Shown here: piece by piece, positions 34,781 through 46,138 of the stretch
How positions within the stretch are numbered: the stretch's first letter is position 1
Layout: each line of letters begins with the position of its first letter
Source: Myrmaecium sp. VS I D KN 1
Taxonomy: Eukaryota; Ascomycota; Dothideomycetes; Valsariales; Valsariaceae
Reading direction: 5' to 3'
Assembly (NCBI GenBank): GCA_019775845.1
Contig: JADQAV010000002.1
Span: 682,001 to 746,000 of the forward strand
Length of the DNA stretch: 64,000 nucleotides
Notes under the pieces: model-generated
Database searches by the model: none
What the model was told of the DNA's origin: nothing
What the model saw: the letters and a program-made list of their open reading frames with translations, nothing else
Program-made: the position numbers and the translations under genes

Positions 34781-36549
34781 ATGGCATATACTATCACCGC
34801 AGCTGTGTTTGTCGTCGTCGGGATTCTGAGCAGCCTCTTCATGTGGGCTCCAGGGGCAATCGCGCCTTGGTGCATCAACCATTGCAACACTTTCCAAGGA
34901 TACTTCCATGAGAACCCGCATAGCGCAAGCTGGAGAAGCTGGTGGCATCCAGAGGCGTTCGAAAATCAAGGATGGGATGCCCTGCGGGCCTTCAGTCAGG
35001 GCAAGTCTGATGGTGACGTGGAGAAAGACTGGAACATCCTGTTCCACCTAGGCGGAAATGGACCGTGGGTCGAGAAGACCGAGGGGATCGTCGAGGGGGG
35101 GATTGCCCTGCCGGATGGCTGTGAAGTCGAGCAGATCCATATGGTAACTATGTGAAAGGAGATCCAACTCGCTACTGCTGACAAGATGCAGATGTCCAGG
35201 CACGCGGAAAGATATCCGACCACCAAAGCCGGAAACAGTAAGTCACATGAAACGGGAGAGCTTTTATGGAACCTAACCACCACTTCATCATACAGGACAA
35301 TTGGCGTTTCTCTCGAAGTTAAAACAAGCCAACTTGACCCTCCAAGGCGATCTTGCCTTCCTCAACACCTGGCGTTTCTTTACAGCCTTTCCCTCCTCCG
35401 ATTTCGAGCAACTCACGACAACCGGCCCGTTCGCCGGCACGCTGGCCGCGTTTACCACCGGTGTCCGACTCCGTACGCGCTATCATAATCTCCTCCCCAG
35501 CTCCCAGGACCTTTCCTCGGGTAATCCCACCACACTGTGGGCGTCCGACTGTCCTCGGGTCATCTCAACAGCCCGTCACTTTGCAGCTGGCTTCTTCGGG
35601 CTTGATCATCATGACCGTGCCGTTCTGGAGATCATCTCCGAGGCAGCAGATCTGGGCGCCGACACTCTGACTCCTGGGGAAACCTGTCCCGCCTACCTGA
35701 CCAACCTCACCCACGGCCACGACAACGGCGCCATCGCTCTCGCCAAGTTCCGCGCCACATACCTCGCCGAGATTCGGGACCGCTTGTACCAGCAGAACCC
35801 GGCGCTCGAGCGGGTGAACTTGACGGATGAGGACCTGTACGCCATGCAGGAGATGTGCGGGTTCGAGACGACGGTGAGAGGTCGAAGCCCGTGGTGCGAG
35901 GTCTTCACGGCGCAAGAATGGAGGAGCTTCGAGTATGCGCGCGATGTCATCCACTACTACAGGGCGGGTCCGGGGAATCCGTGGGGCGGCGTCATGGGTT
36001 GGCTGTGGCTGAATGCCACGGCGAATCTCATTGCGGAAGGCCCAGGATCTGGCCGACTATTCTTCAGCTTGTGAGTCGCTTATACCCGCCTACCGGCCCT
36101 CTTATACACGGTAGATGCGCGGCGTAGATGAATATAGCATAGGCTAACCCAGACTACGCAGCGTTCACGATGGCGACATCATCCCGCTGCTCACGGCGCT
36201 CGACATCTTCAACGACGATGAACCCCTTCCGCTCACCCAGGTAGCCACCGAGCGCAAGTGGAAAACCTCGCAGGTGACGCCAATGGGCGGGCGCATCATC
36301 TTCGAGCGTTTACACTGTCACCGTTCCCCCACCGGGCACACGGCTGCCGCGTCCGACAGCTTCGTCCGCGTCATCATCAACGACGGGGTCGTTGCTCTCC
36401 CCGACTGCTCCAGTGGGCCCGGCAGCAGCTGTTCTGTGGATGCGTTCTTGGAGAGAGTGCGGAGGAAGGGGAGCGAGCTGGGCGACTTTCGAGAGCGATG
36501 CGGACTGGGGCCGGAGGCGCCAGACCGGATCACGTTTCTGCATCAGTAA
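34781..36549 (+). CDS. Histidine acid phosphatase / 3-phytase type
   Basis: Four exons: 34781-35143, 35192-35237, 35296-36070 and 36162-36549. The introns are 48, 58 and 91 nt; the 46-nt second exon carries the active-site motif. The product is 523 residues. Residues 3-22 are a hydrophobic N-terminal signal or anchor (ITAAVFVVVGILSSLFMW). The active-site motif RHAERYP at 124-130 (nucleophile His125) is the form seen in fungal PHO5-type acid phosphatases and some phytases. The second catalytic motif HD at 397-398 (SFVHDGD) is intact. Several NxT/S sites and cysteines fit a secreted or vacuolar glycoprotein. The enzyme should release phosphate from organic esters. The paired CACGTG sites upstream and the nearby PHO81 gene suggest low-phosphate induction (inference). 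Confidence 0.92.
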
Positions 36550-37801
36550 TGGTAGGGCGATACATCGACAAAGAGATGACGAGCGGCACGATGGAGATCA
36601 CAGCCCGACTTCATTCCGACACGAGGTTGCTAAATTCCAGCGTCCAGGAAGGGGATGATCGGGTTGCGCCCGGGCACCCGTCCTTACGTAGCTGGCGGGA
36701 CCCTGAGGCGGACGGTGGACGGGACGCGCCACCCCGCGTCGTACGTAAGGCTGGGCACCACCTCGCCAAGAGCTCGGAGAAAAAGCTAAGAATAGCAACA
36801 CGCAAAATCTACCTAGAAAAGGTACCGGTATGGTTGATATTTAGCATGCATAGCCACCTCATAAACTATGACATACCTACCGATATGTAAGGTATGTATA
36901 TAGCACTTTGATAACGGAGTACAATTTGTAGAGGAAGAAGAGATCTCGATGCTCCGTAAAGAGTTGCTATAGACGCTCCTACATTTGAGATAAAGATTTC
37001 GCTCATCATGTCCTGCTCATCATCGCCTGTCAGCCTGCCAGCCTTTGGCAAGACTTCCCCCGCATGATCGGCGGAAGCGGGCCCACCGCGATTGTTTCGA
37101 ATGCGAGCAGGGTGAGCTAGGAGGTCTGTGTTTTCACTGTGTATCCGCATGAATCGTGTTGAGTTGTGAGATGTTGATGAGTGCACCGTCAATCCGCATG
37201 TAAATTCTCCACCCCTTGCCTTCCCTGCCACCCACACACCTTGGCACCGCCACGGCCCCACCGACGGCAACCCTGACCCAGCCCCGTGCTTATCCATCCT
37301 ACGTACGCCCCTGCGCCTCCACGACTCGGGATGTCGTCCGTGTGTTGCGTTGCGGGCGACGAGGCCGAATTCCTTAACATACAAAAGCATCCTTCGCAGC
37401 CCTTTCCCGCGAAAAAGAAAGTAACATAGAACTTCACGACACTCGCATCCATCTCGTTCACTGCGTCGGCTTGATTTTCTCTCGTTTTTGTCACGAATCC
37501 CGACGACCATCTGCAGTCCTACCTACGTTACGTATCACATACCACGCGTCCGCGAAAAATCCACCCGAGATCGCCGAAGGAGCAAAGGGAAAACACCACA
37601 ACACCCACGCATAAAAGCCTTGGCGAGACACGTACGTAACGCCTAGGGAACCGGAGGGAAAAAAGAACGCGCCAGCGAGAAAACAGACAAAAGTCACAGC
37701 ATTTGCTCTTCACTCGCTTTCCAACCAATTTTACCGACCGAACTTCACCTCCGCCCACACCCTCCTCAAACAGACCCTTGGCAACAACCGCACAATTAAA
37801 C
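36550..37801. other. Intergenic region with TACGTA inverted repeats
   Basis: This lies between the acid phosphatase and Sur7-family genes. It has CCTTACGTA at about 36683 and its inverse TACGTAAGG at about 36741, and further ACGTA-rich words near 37530-37640. No gene is supported. Confidence 0.5.
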
Positions 37802-39039
37802 ATGGGCAAGCTCGGTCGTTTTGCGTGTATCATCACGCCGATGCTCCTCTCCGTCGCCTCACTCATCTGTCTGGCCCTCATCTTCGCCGGTGGGCTGCAG
37901 AAGAAGTCGGAGACGCTGCGGGATCTGTACTTCTTCCGGGTAAGTCGATAAGCATATCAAAACCCTCCAGACAAATCGAACAATAGCTAACCACATAATC
38001 CTCCCAACACAGGCCGATTTGAGCAACTTCACCGCGAGCGTCTCCTCGAATTCGGACACCCTCTCAACCCTCGCATCCCTCGCCGAGAGCGCCGGCCTCG
38101 ACGACGATGACGACGAGGACGAGCTCCTGGCCGCGCTCGAGGCCGCCGTCACCGCCACCACCAGCAACGTCAGCGACGTGTACAACGTCTACATGTGGAA
38201 CTACTGCTCCGGCGATGAGGGCAGCGGCAACAGCAGCAGCGTGAACATCACGTACTGCTCCTCGCGCAAGGCCGCTTACGCCTTCGACCCCATCACCGTC
38301 TGGGGCCTCAACAGCTCCGCGACAGAGGACTACATCCCGGACGAGCTCAAGACCGGCCTGAAGACGTACAAGGTGGCCGAGAAGGCCGTCTTCGCCCTGT
38401 ACACCGTCGCCTTCTGGCTCACCGTCATCGAGATCGTCCTCGGCGCCGTCTTCGCCCTCTGCTCCCGATGGGGTAGCTTCCTCACCACCATCTTCTCCGC
38501 CGTAAGTGTGCCCTCTCCCCTCCCTCCTATAAAAGGGGAGGTCAGGAATATGAGGAAGAACCACGCACCATGCTAACACACGCTCCGCTTCACAGGGCTC
38601 CACCATCTTCACCCTCGCCGCCGCCGTGACCAGCACCGTCGTCAACGCCCTCGTCGTCCGGGCGATCAAGTCCGCGCTCGGCGACTACGGCATCACCGCC
38701 TCCCTCGGCACCCACCTCCTCGCCGCCACCTGGCTCGCCTTCGCCTTCAGCTTCGCCGCCGGCATCTTCTGGCTCGCCAGCGTCTGCTGCTGCTCCGGCA
38801 AATCCTCCTCCCCCTCCCGCGCCGCCCGCTCTTCCGAGAAAACCCTCCCCTACACCTACGAGCGCGTCCACAGCCCGTACCTTGGCGGCCCCGGCCGCGC
38901 CCCCGACCACGACGCCGCCGCTGCCGGCCACCAGATGCAGGACCTCCACCAGGCTGATGGCCTCAAGGCCTGGCCTGGCCACCACCCGAACCGCCAGCAG
39001 GAGCACGTCGCCGGCTACGAGCCGTACCGGCAGGTGTAA
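37802..39039 (+). CDS. Sur7/PalI-family four-helix plasma-membrane protein
   Basis: Three exons: 37802-37939, 38013-38501 and 38596-39039. The introns are 73 and 94 nt, all phase 0. The product is 356 residues. Four transmembrane helices lie at about 9-31, 170-195, 210-232 and 250-272. The large extracellular loop between helices 1 and 2 has the family WNYC motif at 108-111 plus Cys128 and several N-glycosylation sites; an acidic Asp/Glu run at about 76-83 is unusual. The C-terminal cytosolic tail is Ser/Pro/His-rich and ends EPYRQV. Family members sit in eisosomes or at the plasma membrane and act in cell-wall integrity, endocytosis or pH sensing. Which subfamily (Sur7, Fmp45, Pun1 or PalI) cannot be settled here. 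Confidence 0.88.
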
Positions 39040-39495
39040 CGACACACTTTTTTTCTCTTCGATTCGTTTAGGACATGACATTCCACCGTTGAAGAGCGGG
39101 GCTCTTTTTCTTGAGTTTTTTTACATCATTTTTCCAAAACGAGCTGCAATTTTTTTTTTAGAAGGCATGGATGTGTGTTCCTTGTTTGTGTTCTCTCTTT
39201 GGTATACCCGACACCGCCTTTCTCTCCTTATTCTTCTTCATCATTTTCGTTATTCGCCATCTTTTTTAGAATTTGCAAGAGCTGTCACACAGGGAAGGGG
39301 ACGTGTATATATGGTTTGGGCTTGGCGTGCGCGCGCATGCATCTTTTGGCAAAGGGGTGCAGACAGAAGACTGGGCGATTCAATTGAGACGACACTTCCA
39401 ATTTCCATTCCCGCGTTCTGGTGATTGTTTCTCACAACGTGCTTGACATTTTTGTTTTTCACTATCGGCTAAGGAAAAATAGCTCTTCTATCGAT
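39040..39495. other. Convergent 3' intergenic region
   Basis: This is T-rich sequence after the Sur7-family gene and before the last exon of the reductase gene. No gene is seen. Confidence 0.6.
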
Positions 39496-40705
39496 CTACG
39501 GGAAGCAGTACACCGGGATGCCGTACTAATGTGGCGGGCTCGTCAGCGAACGTCCTTTCAAAAAGAAAAACGCGTCACGGTTCTTCGCGGGAGGCGCGGG
39601 ATAGGAAGAAGAGAAGGGGAAGACTCACGTTCACAGGCGCGTTGAACTTCAGGTTCTTGTCCAGGCGGGTGATGGCTTCGAGCTCGGCGTCGGAGAGGTC
39701 GAAATCGAGGTGCTCGAGGTTCTGGCGCATGCGGGCGGGGGTGGTGGACTTGGGAATGACGGCGAGGCCGCGCTGGGAGGCCCAGCGGAGGAGGACTTGG
39801 GCGGGGGTGCGGCCGTGCTTGGTGGCGGCCTCGACGACGGTCGGGTGGTCGAAGAGGAGGGGGATGTCGGCCGCGAGGGGCATGCCGCAGTCGCGGAAGG
39901 ACTGGGGCCCGAAGGAGGAATAGGCCACCACGGCGATGTCGTGCTCCTTGGCCAGCTTGAGCAGGCTCTCCTGGACGAGGTAGGGGTGGTGCTCGATCTG
40001 GAGCGCGGCCGGCTTGACGGCGGCGTAGTTGAGCAGGTCGAGGATCAGGGCGCCGCCGTAGTTGGAGATGCCGATCGCCTTGGCCAGCCCGGCCGGCACG
40101 AGCTTCTCCATCGCCTTGTACGTGCTCTCGAGCGTGGCCTTGCCCAGCTTGACGGTCGTGCTCGCGTCGTCGTTGAACCAGCCGGGCGGGTAGCGGACGC
40201 CCGGGTCGACGTACTCGAGCGAGACGGGGAAGTGGATGTAATACAGGTCGAAGTAGTCGAGCCCCCAGTCGGCCAGCTGCTTCCGCACGATCGGCTCGAC
40301 CCGCTCCGGGTCGTGGAAGGAGTTCCAGAGCTTGGAGATGATGAAGAGGTCGGACCGCTTCACGAGGCCTTCGTCAATGGCCCGCTTCACGCCTTGGCCG
40401 GCTTCGACTTCGTTGCCGTAGTCTGCGAAGGGGCGTATAATTGTCAGAACCAGAGACTCGGAGAACAGGGTCGACATAGGGGAACAAGTCGTTCTAAGAG
40501 AGAATGTCTGGGCAATCGAGCTCTACTAATCCCCCCTCCCTCATGAGTATGACGTACCGCATGCGCCGTCAAAGCATCTGTAGCCCTCCTTAATGGCGTT
40601 GTAGACCACGTCCGCGCAGACGTTGTTGTCTACCTTCCACAGGCCGAAGCCGACCTGCGGCATAGTCGCGCCGGTATTCAGTTTGAGAGTAGGGACGGAA
40701 GGCAT
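39496..40705 (-). CDS. xyl1: NAD(P)H-dependent D-xylose reductase (aldo/keto reductase)
   Basis: Three exons: 40705-40558, 40422-39629 and 39525-39496. The introns are 135 and 102 nt. The product is 323 residues, the normal length. The last exon encodes only YGIPVYCFP; without it the frame runs into an unrelated tail, so its match to the usual YGIPLYxFA end is strong support. Catalytic tetrad: Asp and Tyr of FDGACDYGNE (the intron splits the Asp codon), Lys of ISKLW and His of YYIHFP. The coenzyme loop [13 protein letters not shown] favours NADPH. GISNYGG and the EHHPYL strand fit AKR2. It reduces xylose to xylitol in pentose use; some relatives also act on arabinose or galactose. A TATA element lies about 175 bp upstream. 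Confidence 0.94.
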
Positions 40706-42556
40706 TGTGAGGGTGAGAGAAGGAGAGCGCTGTTGGAGACGGGAGGGAGGCGGGCCAAGCTACTACGTGGGACAGTGGCGCAAGTAGACGTTGAGTAGCG
40801 GGGGAGGAGGAGGGGTGTGGTTTTAGGAGCTTGAGAAAGCGATGGAGGGTAGAAGAGATGTGAAAGAGGAGTGAAGCGATATATAATTGAGGAGAGAAGG
40901 AGGAGAAAGAGGTTTGGGAAAGGGAATGGAAGCTCCCACGTCCGGAGGGCAGCCCGCCGGATTTATATGTCGCTTTCCCCTCCGGGTGAGGGCGATATCA
41001 CCACCACCACCCAAACAACCAGCCATCCCACGTCACATCCCACCAAAACCCCAGTCCCATGCTAGTGAACGAGCGTGCCGGGGGAAACGGGCGGTCTCCA
41101 TCGATCGGTACCCGGGAGAGGTATCGTGGACGGACTGAGGTGACGGACGGCCCACGTTCGCCCCTGCGCCGGCAGTTGCCCGGTAGTTATGCATGTATAG
41201 TATACAGTGGTAGCAAAGCAGAGGCTTCCTCCACCTACGTAGAGAAAAGAAGAGAGGCAATTGCAACCATCGCCCCTCCGGCACGCATGGCAAGATCGAA
41301 AAGCGGTTCAGGGACATATTTTACCTGCCGATTCACAACTTACCCGGACCCGCCGCCCTTCTTCGCCTCCCCCTCACGCAAGGCTGAGCCGACCTCACAA
41401 CAGAGCGGAGAAGAAAAGCAGCAATGTACAACCTCCTCTACAGCATACATCGCCAGTCCAGTACATTACCAACAAGAGAAAAAAGCATAGAACAAATAAC
41501 AAGAAACAAGCAGAAACATAAGAAATCCCACGATATCTCCATCGCTCTGCTGCCCCTCCCAACCCGCTTTGCCCCTCCATCCATCACAACTCCATGTGGC
41601 GTGTGGGGTCCAAGCTACCATCCCATCCCTCTTTTTCCCCACCAATCAGGAAGAAGCGTTCGGTTAAATGCAACCCGGGAGCTCGTCCATCCTTTTTTGC
41701 CAATTTACCCGGAGGCGATTCTACGGTTCTACCGTAGGTACTTGAGAGAGAGGCGAAACATGGGTAAGGTATGCAGCGTATTGCTTAGTTATCAAAAGAT
41801 TGAAAAAATGAAAACAAGAAGAAAGACCCTATACCCCCGCAATTGGTGAAATGAAGGGAGAATATCTGTATATATACATATTACCTATCGACCGCAGGGT
41901 GTATTGATGATGATGACACCCTTCCATACTTGACTTTAGTACTCGATCCGCTCCCCAACCCCCCAAGCCATCATGTCGGAATTTAGAAGAAAAGCCCTCC
42001 GAACATTCAACACCGCTGCTACAGAAGTGATGCGAGTGAAGACCAAGGAACAACAACCACTCAAAAACCCCAAAGCATTTATGCAACATGTCACATATGT
42101 ACGGATACCGCACCCGAATATACCCAGCCCTCCAACGGTACAAAGCGTTATGTTTGTGTGGATGAGTGGTCAAGAAAACGTGCAATGCAAGGAAATAAGA
42201 AAGAAAGAGAAGACCTGAAGCAAGAAAAAACTCCAAAGATCCGTATTGTTCCAAAAGCAAGTGAAAATGATACATCCAGACAAAAAAAGAGCACAAAAAA
42301 CATCTCCGTCAGACCAGCAGCAGCAGCATGCCAATCCGTCCCCTTTCTACCCCCTCTGTTTTCTTCAACCGGTCATGTCATGGCGGGTCTGAGTTATCTC
42401 CTTCTCGTGTAACAGAAGTCTTGTCGACCACATGGCTTTCTCTCCATGTCCTCCTTCCTTTTCCCAGGTCGATCCCATCCCATCTACCACAGAGCATCCG
42501 CAAAGAACCATTATGCCACGCTTACTCATCAGTCCCATCCAAGCCATCTCACCACT
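40706..42556. other. Intergenic region between xylose reductase and SBH1
   Basis: This is the promoter side of the reductase gene and the 3' side of SBH1, both on the minus strand. Apart from the TATA element no feature is supported; frames at 41829-42296 and elsewhere carry no domain. Confidence 0.55.
40880..40885 (-). promoter_or_regulatory. TATA box of the xylose reductase gene
   Basis: A TATATA core, read as ATTATATATC on the minus strand, lies about 175 bp upstream of the ATG and is followed by a C/T-rich leader. Confidence 0.5.
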
Positions 42557-43469
42557 CTACGCGGTGAACTTGCGCATGAGCTTGGCAACGACTGTCGGTC
42601 CACCATGTCAGCAACAAATTCAACATTCAGATCCGGAAAGGAAGGGAGAAGGGGGTTCCTACTGTGCAACGCCACAACGCTGAAGATGAAGCCGACCGAC
42701 AGCACCATCACGACAACCGGGTCGACCTTAAGTCCGGGGGATTCGTCGGTGTAAAGCCCTACCCAGAAAAAAAGTATCGTTAGCCCAATGTTCTCCAACC
42801 CTGATCTTCCTCCGTCTTCATGCTCGTCCTTCTCTCTATGCTCCTTATCGCCCTGCCTCTACGCACGGCGGCCCCTCAGGGGATGTGATACGTACTCAGC
42901 ATGGTACTGCTGCTGCCGCCCGCGCCGGCGGCACGGGTCGAGGACGGCCGGGCGTTGGCGGCGCGGTCGGCACGGTCGGCGGCGGCCTTGCGGCGGATCG
43001 CGGTCGCGGGGCCGCCCGGGGGCTTCGGGGAGGACGGACGGGCGGTGCTGGCGCCGGTGCTGGCACCGTTGACCGGGGAGGTGGGACGCGGTGAGGACTG
43101 GTGTGTTCGTCAGCTCGGGTGTGTTCCTACTATCTTCTCGAGCTTCCTTTTGGCATGCGGGATGAAGGTGTTCCGGAGGTGTGGAGGGCGGAGTTGGAGC
43201 GGGTAGCTGATTTGCGTGGTAGCTGGATGGAGCTGGGACAACTCCAGTGCCATGTGGGTGTGGTGACGGTCGTCGCAGCCGCCATTTCGCAGCCGCCTCC
43301 CAGCCCAACCACAGCAGTAGAAAGGACCCCAGCTCCCGCTACTGTACGATGCCATTCGAATTGATGTCGTCAAGGAGACATCGGACTCCACGTCGGAAGC
43401 AACGAAGCGCCATGGCAGCGGCCGAGGTCCCCGACACCCGCGTAGGATATGAACTGCGAGACTTACCAT
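42557..43469 (-). CDS. sbh1: Sec61 translocon beta subunit (Sbh1)
   Basis: Four exons: 43469-43467 (ATG only), 43097-42896, 42758-42663 and 42591-42557. The introns are 369, 137 and 71 nt. The product is 111 residues. The first exon is just the start codon, directly followed by a GTAAGT donor; the next exon begins SSPRPTSP, the family N-terminus. Residues 2-65 are Pro/Ala/Ser-rich and cytosolic, ending RPSSTRAAGAGGSSSTM. The conserved core LYTDESPGLKVDP precedes the tail-anchor helix VVVMVLSVGFIFSVVALHIVA. The protein closes with KLMRKFTA. It belongs to the heterotrimeric Sec61 channel in the ER membrane and aids co-translational import. All joins keep the frame and rebuild the family sequence, so the gene model is firm despite its split form. 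Confidence 0.93.
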
Positions 43470-44575
43470 TGTGAGAGCAGCGGAAGTGAATTGACGGAGG
43501 GTATCAAGAAAAGGTCGTAGGAGGAAGTTCAACGCAACGTCGTCCGTCGGTCGGTCGGTGGGTGGAGGGCAAGTCAGTTGGTTGTAGGTAGGTTGTTGGT
43601 CGGGCGGCGCGGATTAAGGCCACGATTCTGGAAGTCGGTACGGTAGGTGTGCAAGGAGGGTTTAGCGCCACCGCGCTTGCCCAGGGGGTGTTCCCGCACC
43701 CTTAGCTTCGTTTCCCCCATTCACACAGCTCCGCAGAAACTGTGAAGTAGGGATTCAGAGGAAGCCTCGCCGTGCCGGGTAGCTATTTTCTGGGGAATAG
43801 GCTCAATGTCTTAGCAACACTTCAACCCAAAGACACACATCACACTTCATTCTTCTTCCCAACGTATAGCTGCCAAAGACCCTTGGCAAAGCAACCAAAA
43901 ACTCCTATATTTTCCCATGGACGTAAAAACCCAGCAATAAGAATGACACCTCCAACCGTGCAGTAACCAGTTTTCCCTGCCCTCCTTCCCTCCCACTTTT
44001 CCTGAATAGACAGGCCACCCAGCAAACACAGAAGGTATAGTAACAGTGCCCCGATAATATCGCATGTTCCCGTCCCCATCCCCGGTCCCCCAAGTACGAC
44101 GAAGCAAACACCCCTCCCCATCTCCCGTCAAGAGCAGTGAACCACGGAAAGAAAAGAGAGAAAGACACCCGAAACTACCCCAGTGAAAGAACCGGCAGGT
44201 ATAAGAGAGACAAAAAATGACGAAGAAAAAAAGGAAGAGATAACACCTGATGATAGATCCGACCCAGCCCGACGAGATATCACAATCGTACTTTGAAAGT
44301 TCCCATTTGCATAACCCCGTGTTCCCGCCGTTTGATATTGTTTTTTTCATGAACGAACCCGATTTTGCTCCGCCTGACGAGGAAAAATAAAAGACAAATT
44401 GGAGTGGATATGCAAGCCCTCATGCCGAACGAGGAGAATCTGGAAAACGTGAAACCGACGAAGTGATCGCGACCCGTTCCGACCGACCGTGCTGATGACC
44501 GACCATCATGGTTTGCCCTGGACACCTGAAATGCATTAACTCCGGCATGTGTAAAATCTTGAACGTGAAAACTTA
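43470..44575. other. Intergenic region upstream of SBH1
   Basis: This is 1.1 kb with a GGTC tandem run near 43545-43560. Minus-strand frames near 43847-44350 are hydrophobic by composition only. No gene is supported. Confidence 0.55.
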
Positions 44576-46138
44576 TTAACCCCAGACAGAGGCCTGAACG
44601 CCAAGGGTATTCTTCGTGGATCCCCAAACGCCGCTGTTGTTTCCCCATCCGAGACTGGCCCCCTTGTCCGTCGCGGGCGCAGGGTTGGACGACGTGGATG
44701 CGGAACGCTCGTTGTTGATCAATTTGTTGTTCTGCTCGCTGGCAGTGAACCCATAGCTCAACGGAGATGGGAGAGGAGTGGTGGAACGTTTGTTCAAGAG
44801 AGAGCCGGCCTGACCCTGAGGGGGGGCAGGGCGGGTTCCGATGGGCGCCACGCCAGCGCCGGTGGTGCCCTTCAGGCCCGCGCGGGGAGGAGATCCGCCC
44901 GGCGATGAGTTCGAGGTGCGGCTGGACTGCTGCGCGTTCTCAAACAGGCTGAAGGAGGTGGTGGGGTTGGAGGAAGGAGAAGCGTTGCTGTTGGCACGCG
45001 AACGCTGAGCGCCGGCGGAGGCATCGATGCTGCCAGACATACGGTCCCTCGGCGGCATCTGAACGGTGCCCTCGCTTCCAGAGCCCGGGACACCAAAAGA
45101 ATCAAAGGCCAAAGGGGAGGCGCCACGGCCGGCCAGGGTGGTAGCAACTCGCGCATCCTGCGACTGGGGTTGGGAGGTGGCAGTGGATCCGTTCGGAGGA
45201 TACAGGGCGGAATCATTGCCGTACAAAGCACGGTGCTGGCGAGCGATGAGCTCCCGGCGTTCTTCTTCACTCATCGCATTTGGGCTCATAGAGCGATCGG
45301 ATTTGGCACCAGGCATATCTGCAAGTACACCTGGATCGTTAACCAACAATCCATGTATTATTGTCCATTTTCAGTGCTCTTACTCCTATTATATTGCTGT
45401 TCCTGGTGATAGTTCCTGAGCTCACGCTCGCGCTGGGCGGCCATCCGGCGCTTCGCCTGCATCATCTGGTCGGCTTCGCTTGGGCGAGGCGCAAAGCGCT
45501 GACTAGCATAATAGCCCTGAACGTTCGACGCAGAGTGCGAGCGAATGCCGTCATACTCGCTCACGGAGTGGTGGCGTGGAGGGCCCGCCATGCGAGGGTC
45601 TTAATCGATCAGTGAATGTACCGGGGATATGTAGGTCGCATAGTAGCCCTACCGTACTCGGGGTAGGGACGGACACCCGGCATGATGGGCATGGAATCTC
45701 TACGTCCCGGACCACCCAAGGGCATGACACCTCCAAACAACTTCCCACTCTTCATGAGATTGTCCTGGGCACGTTCCACCTCTGCAACGGCATCCTGTCA
45801 GTATTCGGGCAAAAACGGTGGTGAGGCAAGCACGGCAGTCTTAGGAGAGTGAGGATATAGCATGGAACCCCGCGATGCGTGATCCGGGCTGGAGTACAAG
45901 GTCGGATGGTGTCAGGATCGGGGGAGCAGTGGCGTACCTTCAAACTGAGACTGGAAGGCGTTGGAGTCGTCCCGTTGCACGGTCGAGCTGTTGCCTGTAA
46001 CACCACGTTATTAACTTGTCCGGCCGGCCCACGGCATGCTGGGAAGACGGCAGCCATACCTGATCGTGAGGGAGGCGCTGGCTGCTCCCAGGACGGCTGG
46101 CGTCCGGCAGGCCAAGCGGCATTGTCGTAGAAGGCCAT
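44576..46138 (-). CDS. Conserved disordered protein of Pezizomycotina, function unknown
   Basis: Five exons: 46138-46060, 45994-45938, 45781-45653, 45599-45384 and 45318-44576. The introns are 65, 156-nt-class, 53 and 65 nt, all in phase 1. The product is 407 residues. I recall relatives across filamentous ascomycetes but no named function. Conserved pieces: the start MAFYDNAAWP, a helix VQRDDSNAFQSQFEEVERAQDNLMKSGK (residues about 30-60), PGRRDSMPIMPG, a coiled-coil-like MMQAKRRMAAQRERELRNYHQEQQY and SMSPNAMSEEERRELIARQHRALYG. The C-terminal half is Ser/Asn/Pro-rich low complexity and ends GVQASVWG. The helices suggest a protein-binding adaptor. Compartment and partners are not visible from sequence. 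Confidence 0.85.
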
